NCBI RefSeq assembly: GCF_001949125.1
Contig: NZ_MSTI01000158.1
Span: 1-64,000 of the forward strand
Origin: Deinococcus marmoris
GTDB lineage: Bacteria > Deinococcota > Deinococci > Deinococcales > Deinococcaceae
DNA: 64,000 nucleotides
Reading direction: 5' to 3'
The notes below the pieces were generated by a model, which was given only the letters and a program-made list of their open reading frames with translations, made no database searches and was not told the DNA's origin. This document shows positions 9,266 to 18,593 of this stretch, one piece after another. The translations under genes were made by a program, and so were the position numbers. Numbering within the stretch: the stretch's first letter is position 1; each line of letters opens with the position of its first letter.

Positions 9266-10095
9266 AGTTTGCCTCCGGCCTGCGCGGACAGACTCATCTC
9301 ATAGAGCAGAATGGACGTCGCCACCGCCACATTCAGACTCGACGCCGATCCCGCGATGTCGATCCGCAACGTCATGTCACACAGCTCGCGCAGTGCCGCG
9401 CTCATGCCGCTCGTCTCGTTCCCAGCCACCAGCACCGTGAATCCAGCAAAGTCGTAGGCCCGCGCCGTTTGCGAGCCGTGTTCATCAGTGCCCACCACGC
9501 GCACGCCCTCCACCGTCTGCCGCGCTGTATCTAGCCACTCCCGGACCTCTGACGGGCCGGGAAAATGCACCACGGGCACAGCCAGCAGGGAGCCGGTAGA
9601 GGCGCGGATGGCCTCGCGGCTATAGGGATCGACGCCGTGTCCCACCACGCCCACGCCGCCCACCCCGAAGGCGTCGCAGGAGCGCACGATGCTGCCCAGA
9701 TTGCCCGGATTCCCCGGACGGTCCAGCAGCACCACGCGCCCGTCTGGCGGGATAGGCAGCCGGGCTGGGTCTGAATCGGGCAGGCGCAGCAGGGCCATGA
9801 TCTCGCTGCCGTCGTTGCGGTCCGTCAGCAATCCGTAGCCCTGCGGGGCGATCAGGAAATGCCGGGCCGCGTCCGCCCGCTCCAGCACGTCATGCCCCCA
9901 GCGCGACAGGGAAGTGTCTTCGGGGATCAGCAGCGCGTCGAAGGTCCAGCCGTGTTGCAGGGCCAGATTGATCGGGCGCACCCCCTCCACCACGAACAGG
10001 CCGTGTTTGCGCCGTTTCTCGCGGTTGCGGCCCAGCGCCTCCAGAAGCTGGAAGTCGGCGTTCTCGGAACGGATGCGGATGATCTGCGGCGTCAA
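9262..10095 (-). CDS. SpoU/TrmH-family RNA 2'-O-methyltransferase
   Basis: The 277-residue protein is predicted to methylate ribose 2'-OH in tRNA or rRNA using SAM. It has an N-terminal substrate-binding region (about 1-110) and a SPOUT knot with LDRPGNPGNLGSIVRS (motif 1). LVAGNETSGMS is motif 2 and GSASSLNVAVATSILLYE is motif 3 at the C-terminus. The start is TTG 10095, whose TTGA overlaps the stop of the phosphatase gene; an ATG start is not available nearby. Which RNA position is modified cannot be told. Confidence 0.87.
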   Translation of the reverse strand: MTPQIIRIRSENADFQLLEALGRNREKRRKHGLFVVEGVRPINLALQHGWTFDALLIPEDTSLSRWGHDVLERADAARHFLIAPQGYGLLTDRNDGSEIMALLRLPDSDPARLPIPPDGRVVLLDRPGNPGNLGSIVRSCDAFGVGGVGVVGHGVDPYSREAIRASTGSLLAVPVVHFPGPSEVREWLDTARQTVEGVRVVGTDEHGSQTARAYDFAGFTVLVAGNETSGMSAALRELCDMTLRIDIAGSASSLNVAVATSILLYEMSLSAQAGGKL

Positions 10096-10613
10096 GGTTC
10101 CAGTCTGACGCGTTCGGCCAGCCCCTCCGCATTCCAGCGCCAGACATCCGGGTTTCGCAATTCCGCCCAGCCGCCGTAATCCAGCCCCAGCAGCAGCGCC
10201 AGCAGGTTGCCGTGGGTGAAGATGGCGGTCAGGCCCTGCGGGTCTTCGGCGTCCTTCAGAGCGGCGAGGGCGCGTGCTTTGGCTGTTGTGCCAGATTCGC
10301 CGCTGTCGATCACCCGTTCGGGATCGAGGAAACTGGCCCTCAGCGCCGTTTGCCAGTGGGGGAGATCATGCCCGCTCAGGACCCGTTCGGTCAGCCGCTC
10401 ATCGGTTTCAATGCTCAGGCCCAACGCCGTCGCCAGTGGCTGCGCCGTGTCCACCGCCCGCAGCCACGGACTGCTGACCATGCGGGTGATGCCGTGCTGG
10501 GCAAGTTGCGAGGCCAGTCGGTGCGCCTGCTCCTGCCCCTCAGCCGTCAGCGGTGCGTCTGGGGCCTGCCCGCTGGCCTTTGCGTGCCGGATGAGCAGAA
10601 AGCCGCCGCTCAC
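10092..10613 (-). CDS. SixA-like histidine phosphatase family protein
   Basis: The 173-residue protein starts at GTG 10613, which overlaps the TGA of dinB as GTGA; a longer reading from 10754 would run inside dinB and is rejected. It carries the phosphohistidine motif LLIRHAK (His10) near the N-terminus and the second catalytic histidine in IFTHGN. LTAEGQEQAHRLA and SSPWLRAVDTA provide the phosphate-pocket arginine. This is the arrangement of SixA-type single-domain histidine phosphatases. The substrate may be a phosphoprotein or small metabolite. Confidence 0.82.
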   Translation of the reverse strand: MSGGFLLIRHAKASGQAPDAPLTAEGQEQAHRLASQLAQHGITRMVSSPWLRAVDTAQPLATALGLSIETDERLTERVLSGHDLPHWQTALRASFLDPERVIDSGESGTTAKARALAALKDAEDPQGLTAIFTHGNLLALLLGLDYGGWAELRNPDVWRWNAEGLAERVRLEP

Positions 10614-11143
10614 TCCTTCTTCTTCGGCGCGACGTGTTTCCGCAGAATTCGGATCTGGCCCCGGTGACTGACCTCGTCCTCCATGACGTGAAACCAGGCC
10701 CAGTGCTGGTTCATGTCGTCCCAGCCGGACGCGGGCAGACGGGAGGCCAGCCACTCGTCGTCCTTGGTGGCGAACACTTCCAATGTCGCGGCGCGGGAGG
10801 CTTCCAATTCGGCCAGCAACGTGTCCAGGCTCTGGCCGATGGGGGGTGGCGTGCCGTTTTTCCCCATCGACAGCCCGCCTCTGATCGCCTCGCTCGCTTC
10901 CTCGAAAGGGCGGCCTAGCAAGGCGACATGGTGATACATCCGGTCCACCGCCGCGATATGCGCCAGCAGCATTCCGATGGAGTTGCTAAAGCCTTCCGGC
11001 ACGGCATCCAACTCCACTGTTGTCAGGTCTTTAACCGCTTGAAGCGTGGTCATGCGGGCGTAATTCATCATCTCCACCAGCGCGCCGATCTGTGGGCTGT
11101 ACCGGGCGTCCGGCTCGATGCAGCTCCAATTTTTTTCAGACAT
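10610..11143 (-). CDS. DinB-family four-helix protein
   Basis: The 177-residue protein is a DinB/YfiT-like four-helix bundle. The family uses three histidines to hold a divalent metal and includes thiol-dependent transferases; many paralogues occur in Deinococcus. Histidines are seen in MLLAHIAAVDRMYHH and SHRGQIRILRKH. A TACACT -10 box lies 7 nt before ATG 11143, suggesting that this is the first, leaderless cistron of the 11143-8486 operon of four overlapping genes. The lysine-rich end APKKKE is notable. The enzymatic role is unknown. Confidence 0.85.
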   Translation of the reverse strand: MSEKNWSCIEPDARYSPQIGALVEMMNYARMTTLQAVKDLTTVELDAVPEGFSNSIGMLLAHIAAVDRMYHHVALLGRPFEEASEAIRGGLSMGKNGTPPPIGQSLDTLLAELEASRAATLEVFATKDDEWLASRLPASGWDDMNQHWAWFHVMEDEVSHRGQIRILRKHVAPKKKE

Positions 11144-11150
11144 GGAAAAG

Positions 11151-11156
11151 AGTGTA
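11151..11156 (-). promoter_or_regulatory. Leaderless -10 box (TACACT) of the dinB operon
   Basis: Read on the minus strand, TACACT lies 7 nt before ATG 11143 and no ribosome site is present. Confidence 0.5.
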
Positions 11157-11175
11157 AACCTCAGCCGAGTTCTCG

Positions 11176-12561
11176 CTAGACATTCCCGCCCAGTCTTTTC
11201 AACTCAGTTTGCAGCGCATTGATCTCCACATCTCGCACCCTTCCGCCATGCTCCCGCGCGGCCCACGCGGCGGCGATTCCGGCGGCCTCGCCCATGCTGT
11301 GGCAGTTCTGCTGAACGCGAATGGCCGACTGTGCCTCAAAGGAACTGCTCGCCGCCCGCCCAGGCACCAGCAGATTTGAGATGCCGACAGGAACGATGGC
11401 CCGGAACGGAATCTCGTGATAGGCGTCCTTCGCAAAATACGGTGCGGTGCCGTCGCGCTCGTGCAGCAGCTTTGCGCCGCCCTTGACGCTGTGAATGTCC
11501 ACCGGGTAATGGTTGCGGCAGATCGAATCGGGGAAGCGGGCGCAGTCCAGAATGTCCGCCAGCGTCAGCGTGTACTCGCCCACGATGCGCCGCGACTCTC
11601 GCACGCCCACCATCGGGGCCACCACGCCAATAAAGGCGGTCTCGCAACCGGGCAAATATGCGCGGCAGAAGGCGGTCAGGCGGTCTATCGCCTTCCGCCC
11701 GTCCACCTGCGCGGCGCTGAGTTGCCAGGGATCAGCGCCGTCGTGCAGCTCTGCGCGGATGCGCGGGCAGTTGAAGCTGATCTCGCCGGGCCTACCGGGA
11801 ATGCTGAAGCCCTGGAAATAATCGCCGTCGCGTTCCAGCAGCACGCCCTCCGCCACCGCCCCCCGGAACAGCGGTTCCAACGTGCCGTTCTTGCCCCACA
11901 CCATCCAGAAGTGCATGAAGTTCTTGCCGGTCTGTCCCTGTCCGTTGCTGTTCAGGAAGGCACACAGCCGCTCCGTGTCCACCCCCGCCAGCGTGAAGCG
12001 CAGGCTCATGGCCTGATGAATGCCGTCCTCGTCGCCTGCATGGAAGGGAACGCCCGCGCGGGTGGCGAGGTCTGCGTCCCCGGTGGCGTCAATGAAAACG
12101 TCGGCGCTCAGGGCTTGCAGGCCGCCCTTGTTGTGGATGACGAGTGACTCGATCTGCCGTGCCTTCTCGCCATCTGCCAGCAACGGCTGAACTATATGCG
12201 TGTGGTACAGCACCTCGCCGCCCGCTTCCAAAAGCATCCCCTCCAGCACAAACTTCATGCCTTCGGGGTTAAACCAGTTGTCGTTGCCGCCGGGGTCAAC
12301 CGCGCCGTCGCCGCGTGCCAGCATTCGGGCCTTGAGTTCGTCCGTCAGGCCCCGGTTCAGGTTCTCGCCCGCCGAGACATTTCGCATCAGGGGCGTGACC
12401 CAGGCGTTGGTTCCGGTGCCGCCCAGACTGCCCAGCGCTTCGATGACCAGCACCCGCGCTCCGGCTCTGGCGGCGGCGATTCCGGCGATTGCGCCAGCGG
12501 TCCCGCCCCCGGCGACGATCACATCCCAGGTCTGTGTATGGGTGGAGTAGGAGAGGGTCAT
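11176..12561 (-). CDS. FAD-dependent oxidoreductase (FAD_oxidored type)
   Basis: The 461-residue flavoprotein has an N-terminal dinucleotide-binding fold, VAGGGTAGAIAGIAAARAG (about 16-34), then GGTGTNAWVTP and a second FAD contact DVFIDATGDADLATRAG. It ends with a helix-strand region SMGEAAGIAAA that binds the FAD pyrophosphate. This pattern fits the PF12831-type oxidoreductases often found with carbohydrate genes. It lies downstream of two sugar ABC permease genes on the same strand, separated by a 223-bp gap with a dispersed repeat, so a role in metabolism of the imported compound is possible but not proven. Confidence 0.85.
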   Translation of the reverse strand: MTLSYSTHTQTWDVIVAGGGTAGAIAGIAAARAGARVLVIEALGSLGGTGTNAWVTPLMRNVSAGENLNRGLTDELKARMLARGDGAVDPGGNDNWFNPEGMKFVLEGMLLEAGGEVLYHTHIVQPLLADGEKARQIESLVIHNKGGLQALSADVFIDATGDADLATRAGVPFHAGDEDGIHQAMSLRFTLAGVDTERLCAFLNSNGQGQTGKNFMHFWMVWGKNGTLEPLFRGAVAEGVLLERDGDYFQGFSIPGRPGEISFNCPRIRAELHDGADPWQLSAAQVDGRKAIDRLTAFCRAYLPGCETAFIGVVAPMVGVRESRRIVGEYTLTLADILDCARFPDSICRNHYPVDIHSVKGGAKLLHERDGTAPYFAKDAYHEIPFRAIVPVGISNLLVPGRAASSSFEAQSAIRVQQNCHSMGEAAGIAAAWAAREHGGRVRDVEINALQTELKRLGGNV

Positions 12562-12578
12562 AGCAGACCTGTTTTTGA

Positions 12579-12758
12579 GGTGGCCGCGACGGTTTGACCC
12601 CTCAGTCTGCTACGCAGCCAGCTCCCCTTAAAAGGGAGCCAAGAAAAGCGGCTGGCTGGGCAATTCCGAGACTCTTGCCTCCCTTCTAAGGGGAGGTGCC
12701 CCGAAGGGCCGGACTCGCAGAGCTGCGAAGCAGAGGGGTTGACTGTGGCAGCCACCCC
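12579..12758. repeat. Dispersed ~180-bp palindromic repeat, family A copy 1
   Basis: The element is bounded by imperfect inverted repeats, GGTGGCCGCGACGGTTTGAC on the left and the inverse of GACTGTGGCAGCCACCCC on the right. Inside are two short hairpins, CTCCCCTTAAAAGGGAG and CCTCCCTTCTAAGGGGAGG. Three relatives lie at 14719, 16781 and 28246. No coding capacity is seen. It fills the whole gap between the FAD oxidoreductase and the permease genes. Confidence 0.75.
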
Positions 12759-12784
12759 AGAAACCCGCGAAGCAACCAGCCGAT

Positions 12785-13703
12785 TCACCCCTTCACCGCC
12801 CCTTCCAGCCCCTTCATAAAATACTTTTGCCCGAAAGCGAAGACGATCAGGATGGGAATAATCGTGATGACCGCGCCTGCCATCACCGCGCGGCTGTTGG
12901 TGGAGAAGGTGCCGCTGAGTTCCAGCAGGCCCGCCGAGAGGGGCAGCATGTTTTTGTCGGGCAGCATGATCCGCGCCCACAGAAAAGAATTCCAGTACGC
13001 CACGAATTCCAGAATGGCGAAGGCCGCGATGGTGGGCATCGCCAGCGGCAGCATGATCCGCCGCCAGATGGTCAACTCCGAGCCGCCGTCAATGCGCGCC
13101 GCCTCGATCAGTTCCAGCGGAATGGTCAGGTACGCCTGCCGCAGCAAGAACAGACCCACGATGCTTGCCAGCCCCGGCAGCACCACCGCCATGTACTGCC
13201 GGACGGCGTCAAGAATCGGATTGGTCTGTTGCAGCAGCCCCAGCTTGATGGTGGTGATGTAATTGACGATCAGCCCCGATTCGTTGGGCAGCACCATCAG
13301 GGCCAGAATCGCGTAGAAAATCAGATCGCGCCCCGGAAAGCGCATCTTTGCCAGCGGATAGGCGGCCAGCGTCGCCAGCGTCACGGTCAGCGAGACGCCC
13401 AGCGTGCAGATGATGACGCTGTTCAGAATCAGCCGCCAGAACGGCACGGTGGTGCCCTTCCACATCTCGGCGTAGTTGCGGATGCCTACCGCTTTGGGCA
13501 GAATCTTGGCCTCGTAGATGTTGCCCGTCGGCTCGATGCTGGTAATGAATGTCCAGTAAAACGGGTACAGCATGATCAGCGCAATCACGATCAGGACGGC
13601 GTAGGCCAGCAGATCGGTCAGGCGGCGGCGTTGCTTGCGCCGGGCTTTGAGTTGAGCGGCCAGCACCGCGTGTGGATCGTTCTGTATTGCGGGGTGAGAG
13701 GCT

Positions 13704-13711
<8 letters not shown>
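12785..13711 (-). CDS. Sugar ABC transporter permease, MalG type
   Basis: The 308-residue inner-membrane permease has six predicted transmembrane segments. The ABC-ATPase docking loop (EAA motif) is visible as EAARIDGGSELTIWRRIMLP. After that loop the C-terminal transmembrane pair follows the MalG/UgpE pattern. It overlaps the upstream permease gene by 8 bp, so the two are translated together and form the heterodimeric channel of a carbohydrate importer (CUT1 class). Neither a solute-binding protein nor an ATPase gene is next to it. CUT1 systems in Gram-positive-like bacteria often share an MsmK-type ATPase, but the missing binding protein is unusual. Confidence 0.9.
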
Positions 13712-14636
<925 letters not shown>

Positions 14637-14643
14637 GGGGGGA

Positions 14644-14649
14644 AGGATA
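14644..14649 (-). promoter_or_regulatory. Leaderless -10 box (TATCCT) of the permease operon
   Basis: On the minus strand TATCCT lies 7 nt before ATG 14636 with no ribosome site between. Confidence 0.5.
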
Positions 14650-14718
14650 AACGGTTGATGGGGTGTGGGCGGTGGGTTGTCGGGTGTGGGAAATAGATAG
14701 GCGGTGAGCTGGAAGGCG

Positions 14719-14860
14719 AACCCCTCAGTCTGCTTCGCTGCCAGCTCCCCTTAAAGGGAGCCAAGGAACGTGACTGGTACGGCAATTCCGCAACTCTTGC
14801 CTCCCTTCTGAGGGGAGGTGGCGCGCAGCGCCGGAGGGGTTAAACCGTGGCGGCCACCCC
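14719..14860. repeat. Dispersed palindromic repeat, family A copy 2
   Basis: It runs from CCCCTCAGTCTGCTTCGCTG through CTCCCCTTAAAGGGAG and CCTCCCTTCTGAGGGGAGG to the right inverted end GTTAAACCGTGGCGGCCACC. The left inverted end seen in copy 1 is missing. It occupies most of the 351-bp gap between the permease operon and the small hydrophilic-protein gene. Confidence 0.75.
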
Positions 14861-14928
14861 GCCAACCCAGCCGAGATCAATTCTTTTCTGCGGTTAGACA
14901 GTTTGACCTTTTGATGGTTAGACACCAA

Positions 14929-14958
14929 AAAAAGCCCCCACCCAAACAGGGCAGAGAC
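14929..14958 (-). terminator. Possible terminator of the small hydrophilic-protein gene
   Basis: On the minus strand a weak GCCC...GGGC hairpin is followed by seven Ts, 30 bp after the stop at 14988. The stem is short, so confidence is low. Confidence 0.35.
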
Positions 14959-14987
14959 CAGGACTACAGAAGCTAGAGATTCAGGAC

Positions 14988-15236
14988 TTAGTGTCCGTCG
15001 CCGTCCTTGGCTTCGCGTTTGCCCTCGTTGTAGCTGGCGTTTGCCTCGGCATTGTGGACTTCGGCCTTGGCACGGTCTTCAACGGCTTTCGCCTTGTCGC
15101 CCGCGTTTTCCAGGGTGCTGCCGCCTACTTTTGACGCCAGATCGTGTCCGGCGGCGCGGGCGCGGTCAGCCCCCTCGTTGATCTTGGCCTTGGCGGAGTC
15201 CAGCATGTTCTCGGCAGTGCTTTTATCGTCACTCAC
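14988..15236 (-). CDS. Small hydrophilic stress-type protein (CsbD/LEA-like)
   Basis: The 82-residue protein is almost entirely polar, rich in Ala, Lys, Glu, Asp and Gly, with no hydrophobic core and no cysteine. Repeated AKA/DKA/DRA units suggest an amphipathic, largely disordered chain like CsbD or late-embryogenesis-abundant proteins linked to desiccation and salt stress. GTG 15236 has GGAGG 8 nt upstream. Assignment is by composition only. Confidence 0.7.
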   Translation of the reverse strand: MSDDKSTAENMLDSAKAKINEGADRARAAGHDLASKVGGSTLENAGDKAKAVEDRAKAEVHNAEANASYNEGKREAKDGDGH

Positions 15237-15437
15237 GGTTAAATACCTCCTGAATTTGGATTCCTGTTAAGGTGCCTTAACCATGCGCCCCCCAGGCGAG
15301 ATTGGGATGAGGCAAGGCTTCAGACACCGTTATCAGAGGGGGGTGCGGCCTGTCCCAGCCCCTCGTTCAAACTTTTGAACCCACCCCAAACCCGGACGGT
15401 AACACCCGGAGCCTCTCCCCGGATGGCCGCGAGGCGC

Positions 15438-15443
15438 TAGATT
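15438..15443 (+). promoter_or_regulatory. Leaderless -10 box (TAGATT) of icd
   Basis: TAGATT lies 7 nt before ATG 15451. It argues for that start over the TTG at 15442, which would sit on the box itself. Confidence 0.55.
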
Positions 15444-15450
15444 GAAAGTT

Positions 15451-16695
15451 ATGAGCAGCCATATTCAGCGGCCCGAACAGGGCGAGAAGATCAGCATGCA
15501 GGGCGACAAACTGAACGTCCCCAACCATCCCGTCATTCCCTTCGTGGAAGGCGACGGGACGGGCGCAGACATCTGGAAGGCCAGCGTGCGCGTGCTGGAC
15601 GCCGCCGTCGAGAAGGCGTACGGCAACGAGCGCAAGATCGAGTGGATGGAAGTCTACGCGGGCGAGAAGAGCGTGCAGGTCTACGGTGAGGGCCAGTGGC
15701 TGCCGCAGGAAACCATCGACACCTTCGACGAGTACCTGTTCGGCATCAAGGGGCCGCTGACCACGCCCGTCGGCGGCGGCATCCGCAGCATCAACGTGGC
15801 GCTGCGCCAGGAGCTGGACCTGTACGCCTGCGTGCGCCCGGTGCAGTACTTCGCGGGCGTGCCTAGCCCCCTCAAGCACCCCGAGTACGTCAACATGACC
15901 ATCTTCCGCGAGAACACCGAGGACATTTACGCCGGAATCGAGTACATGGCCGGAACCCCCGAGGCCGACAAGATGCGCGATTTCCTGGTGAACGAGATGG
16001 GCGTCACCAAGATCCGCTTCCCCGACAGCTCATCCTTCGGCGTCAAGCCCGTTTCCAAGGACGGCACCGAGCGTCTGGTGCGCGCCGCCATCCAGTACGC
16101 CATCGACAATGACCGCAAGAGCGTGTCGCTGGTGCATAAGGGCAACATCATGAAGTTCACCGAGGGCGCGTTCCGCGACTGGGGTTATGAACTGGCCAAG
16201 AACGAATTCGGCGCGAAGGAAATCGACGGCGGCCCGTGGTGCGAGCTGCCCAACGGCATCATCATCAAGGACGTGATCGCCGACAACTTCCTTCAGCAGA
16301 TCCTGCTGCGCCCCAAGGAATACGACGTGATCGCCACGCTGAACCTGAACGGCGATTACATCAGTGACGCGCTGGCGGCGCAGGTGGGCGGTATCGGCAT
16401 CGCGCCCGGTGCGAACATCAACTATGTGACCGGCCACGCCATCTTCGAGGCCACGCACGGCACCGCGCCCAAGTATGCGGGCAAGAACGTGATCAACCCC
16501 AGCTCCGTGATCCTGTCCGGCGAGATGATGCTGCGCTACATGGGCTGGACCGAAGCCGCCGATCTGATCCTGAAGGGTCTGGACGCCACGATTGCCCAGA
16601 AAGTGGTGACCTACGACTTCGCCCGCAACATGGAAGGCGCGAAGGAAGTCAAGACCAGCGAATTCGCCGACGCGATCATCGGCAATATGGCGTAA
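15451..16695 (+). CDS. icd: NADP-dependent isocitrate dehydrogenase
   Basis: The 414-residue enzyme oxidatively decarboxylates isocitrate to 2-oxoglutarate in the TCA cycle and closely follows the E. coli Icd layout. Substrate and phosphorylation-loop motif [13 protein letters not shown] carries the equivalent of Ser113. [15 protein letters not shown] and [15 protein letters not shown] supply Lys and Tyr, and [12 protein letters not shown] the metal aspartates. [20 protein letters not shown] contains the Lys-Tyr pair that selects NADP over NAD. The length is normal. It is transcribed alone with its own -10 box and a good terminator. Confidence 0.95.
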   Translation: MSSHIQRPEQGEKISMQGDKLNVPNHPVIPFVEGDGTGADIWKASVRVLDAAVEKAYGNERKIEWMEVYAGEKSVQVYGEGQWLPQETIDTFDEYLFGIKGPLTTPVGGGIRSINVALRQELDLYACVRPVQYFAGVPSPLKHPEYVNMTIFRENTEDIYAGIEYMAGTPEADKMRDFLVNEMGVTKIRFPDSSSFGVKPVSKDGTERLVRAAIQYAIDNDRKSVSLVHKGNIMKFTEGAFRDWGYELAKNEFGAKEIDGGPWCELPNGIIIKDVIADNFLQQILLRPKEYDVIATLNLNGDYISDALAAQVGGIGIAPGANINYVTGHAIFEATHGTAPKYAGKNVINPSSVILSGEMMLRYMGWTEAADLILKGLDATIAQKVVTYDFARNMEGAKEVKTSEFADAIIGNMA

Positions 16696-16711
16696 AGCCT
16701 ATGTCGGGGGG

Positions 16712-16746
16712 AGGGGCCGGGGCAGCTGCTTCCGGCCCTTCTTTTT
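16712..16746 (+). terminator. Rho-independent terminator of icd
   Basis: AGGGGCCGG (16712-16720) pairs with CCGGCCCTT (16732-16740), followed by CTTTTT. It lies 16 bp after the icd stop. Confidence 0.85.
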
Positions 16747-16780
16747 GCCGCTGGTGAGGTGTCGGTCTGTGCCGATTAAT

Positions 16781-16908
16781 GGAGAGCCGAGGAGCGCGGT
16801 GGGCCGAGCAATTCCGCAACTCTTGCCTCCCTTTTGAGGGGAGGTGCCCCGGAGGGGCGGACTGACATAGCTCCGCAGGAGAGGGGTTAAACCGTGGAAG
16901 CAACCCCC
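16781..16908. repeat. Dispersed palindromic repeat, family A copy 3
   Basis: The element keeps GCAATTCCGCAACTCTTGCC, the hairpin CCTCCCTTTTGAGGGGAGG and the right end GAGGGGTTAAACCGTGG but lacks the left third of copy 1. It lies between icd and a small membrane-protein gene. Confidence 0.7.
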
Positions 16909-16957
16909 TAAAACTGCCAGAAAGATCAAGTCACCTCCCCTCCCTGCCCAACTGCCC

Positions 16958-16963
16958 TATCCT
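16958..16963 (+). promoter_or_regulatory. Leaderless -10 box (TATCCT) of the small membrane-protein gene
   Basis: TATCCT lies 6 nt before ATG 16970; no ribosome site is present. Confidence 0.45.
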
Positions 16964-16969
16964 TTCAGC

Positions 16970-17245
16970 ATGGCAAGACTGATTCTCGCTGCTGTCGGCG
17001 TCGTGCTGCTGGCCATCGCGGCGCTGGCGCTGGTGTGGCTGCTGGGCCAACTGCTGGTGGGGCTGGGCGCGTTCGTGGTGGGAACGGCGGCGGTGCTGTG
17101 GCGCTTGCTGGGCTTTCTGATCCTGGCGGGGGCGCTGGGCGGGCTGGTGTATTTCCTGGCGAGTGCGTGGCGGCCCTCGGCGCGCGTGGCAGCGGCTCCC
17201 GAAACGGTGCGGCTGAAGAAGGCAGCGCGGAAGGCCAGAGCGTGA
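16970..17245 (+). CDS. Small two-segment membrane protein
   Basis: The 91-residue protein has two long hydrophobic segments (about 3-36 and 38-66) and a basic C-terminal tail RLKKAARKARA. No family is recognised. The stop overlaps the start of the methyltransferase gene (GTGA), so the two are co-translated. It may anchor or assist the methyltransferase, but nothing in the sequence shows that. Confidence 0.65.
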   Translation: MARLILAAVGVVLLAIAALALVWLLGQLLVGLGAFVVGTAAVLWRLLGFLILAGALGGLVYFLASAWRPSARVAAAPETVRLKKAARKARA

Positions 17246-18009
17246 CCAACTCAGACCGTTTCCTGGGCCGCGCGGGCGTGTACGCCTCCGCCCGCCCGAC
17301 GTATCCCCCGGCACTGGGCGAGTGGCTGGCGGGTCTGGGCCTGCTCTCTGGCCGGGTGGCGGATGTCGGGGCGGGAACGGGACTGTTCACGCGGCTGCTG
17401 CTGGCGCATGGGAGCGGGCCAGCCTTTGCCGTGGAGGCTGTCGAACCCAACCCGGAAATGCGGGCGCAACTCGAAACGGCGCTGGCTCAGGAAACGTCGG
17501 CAGGGCGTCTGCGCGTCTATGACGGCACTTCAGAGGCCACGTCTCTGGCTTCCGCCTCCGTCTCGCTGATCACTGCTGCTCAGGCTGCCCACTGGTTCGA
17601 TCCGCCGCCCACCGTGCAGGAATTCCGGCGTGTGCTGACTCCCGGCGGTCAGGTGTTGCTGGTCTGGAACGACTGGCGCGGGGTGGACACGCCGTTTAAC
17701 GCTGTCTACCGCGAAGTCGTCACCCAATTCAGCCGCGAGGACGGCGAACTCATCTCGCGTGTGCCGGAGCAGGAGTTACCCCGACTGATGCCCGGCGGCT
17801 TCGATGTCCAGACCTTCGACAATCCAGTCCCCTTTACCCAGGGACGCCTGCGTGCCCTGGCCGGAAGCGTCAGCTATCTGCCGTCGCCCAGCGATCCTGG
17901 GTTTGCGGCTGTGGTACAGCAATTGGATGCGGCTTTTGAAACCCATTCGGCTGGCGATCAGGTCACGCTGACCTACCGCACGCACGCCTATCTGGGCCGA
18001 TTGGAGTGA
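17242..18009 (+). CDS. Class I SAM-dependent methyltransferase
   Basis: The 255-residue enzyme starts at GTG 17242, overlapping the previous stop. SAM motif I is VADVGAGTGLFTRLLL (39-54), the acidic motif II lies in AVEPNPEMRAQLE, and the LITAAQAAHWFDPPPTVQEF stretch is the post-I/III region of Methyltransf_11-type proteins. This subgroup includes small-molecule methyltransferases of the UbiE/Trm9 kind. A longer reading from 17035 runs antiparallel to sense within the preceding gene and is rejected. The substrate is unknown. Confidence 0.85.
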   Translation: MTNSDRFLGRAGVYASARPTYPPALGEWLAGLGLLSGRVADVGAGTGLFTRLLLAHGSGPAFAVEAVEPNPEMRAQLETALAQETSAGRLRVYDGTSEATSLASASVSLITAAQAAHWFDPPPTVQEFRRVLTPGGQVLLVWNDWRGVDTPFNAVYREVVTQFSREDGELISRVPEQELPRLMPGGFDVQTFDNPVPFTQGRLRALAGSVSYLPSPSDPGFAAVVQQLDAAFETHSAGDQVTLTYRTHAYLGRLE

Positions 18010-18104
18010 ATCGCTGGCCTCTTTCTTCTGGCAGTGTTACGCTGTAGTCAGAACGAGTTGCTCTGACAGCACAGCTCCAACAGACAGAAAGGAGGACGCC
18101 CGCC

Positions 18105-18593
18105 ATGACCATTGCCATCGACGATCCCACACGCACCGGATACGCCGCCGAGGTGGTGGCGAACGCCTTTCTGGAGCTGGCCCGCACGGAGGGCCGCAAA
18201 CTCACGCAGATGCAGGTGCATAAGCTGGTGTACATCGCGCACGGCTACACGCTGGCGTTGCTGGGTCGCCCGCTGATGTACAACGCGGTGCATGCCTGGC
18301 AACGTGGCCCGGTGGTGCGTCAGTTGTGGCAACACTGGGGTGAACGGGGCAGGGTGCCGATTGCCGACCCCCTGCCCGTCGCCCCCGGCGAACCCGAACT
18401 GAACGGTGACCGGGAGGCGATGGACGTGATCCGCAGTGTCTGGAACGGGTACGGCGGCATGGACGGCGGCGCACTGTCCGGCCTGACCCACCGCGCGGGG
18501 AGTCCGTGGTCCCAGACCTACGGCCTGCAAGACAACCTGATTCCCGATGAGATTACCCGCGAGTACTACACCCGTCTGGCGCGGAGTGCCTGA
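18105..18593 (+). CDS. panA: Panacea-domain protein (SocA/GepA-like, candidate antitoxin)
   Basis: The 162-residue protein matches the Panacea (DUF4065) fold. Visible features are the helix KLTQMQVHKLVYIAHGYTLA, the strand-helix segment YNAVHAWQRGPVV, and the late motif LSGLTHRAGSPWSQTY. Panacea domains act as antitoxins that neutralise many unrelated toxins (PanAT systems) or as ClpXP adaptors (SocA). AAGGAGG lies 9-10 nt before ATG 18105. The stop overlaps the start of a small two-helix membrane protein gene, as expected for a PanAT operon. The symbol is given by domain, not by experiment. Confidence 0.78.
   Translation: MTIAIDDPTRTGYAAEVVANAFLELARTEGRKLTQMQVHKLVYIAHGYTLALLGRPLMYNAVHAWQRGPVVRQLWQHWGERGRVPIADPLPVAPGEPELNGDREAMDVIRSVWNGYGGMDGGALSGLTHRAGSPWSQTYGLQDNLIPDEITREYYTRLARSA

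Noticed and set aside
10614..10754. Extended N-terminus for the histidine phosphatase
   Set aside because: Lies inside dinB; the family starts just before the RHAK motif at GTG 10613.
17035..17241. Extended N-terminus for the methyltransferase
   Set aside because: The extra codons overlap the small membrane-protein gene in another frame; GTG 17242 is coupled to its stop.
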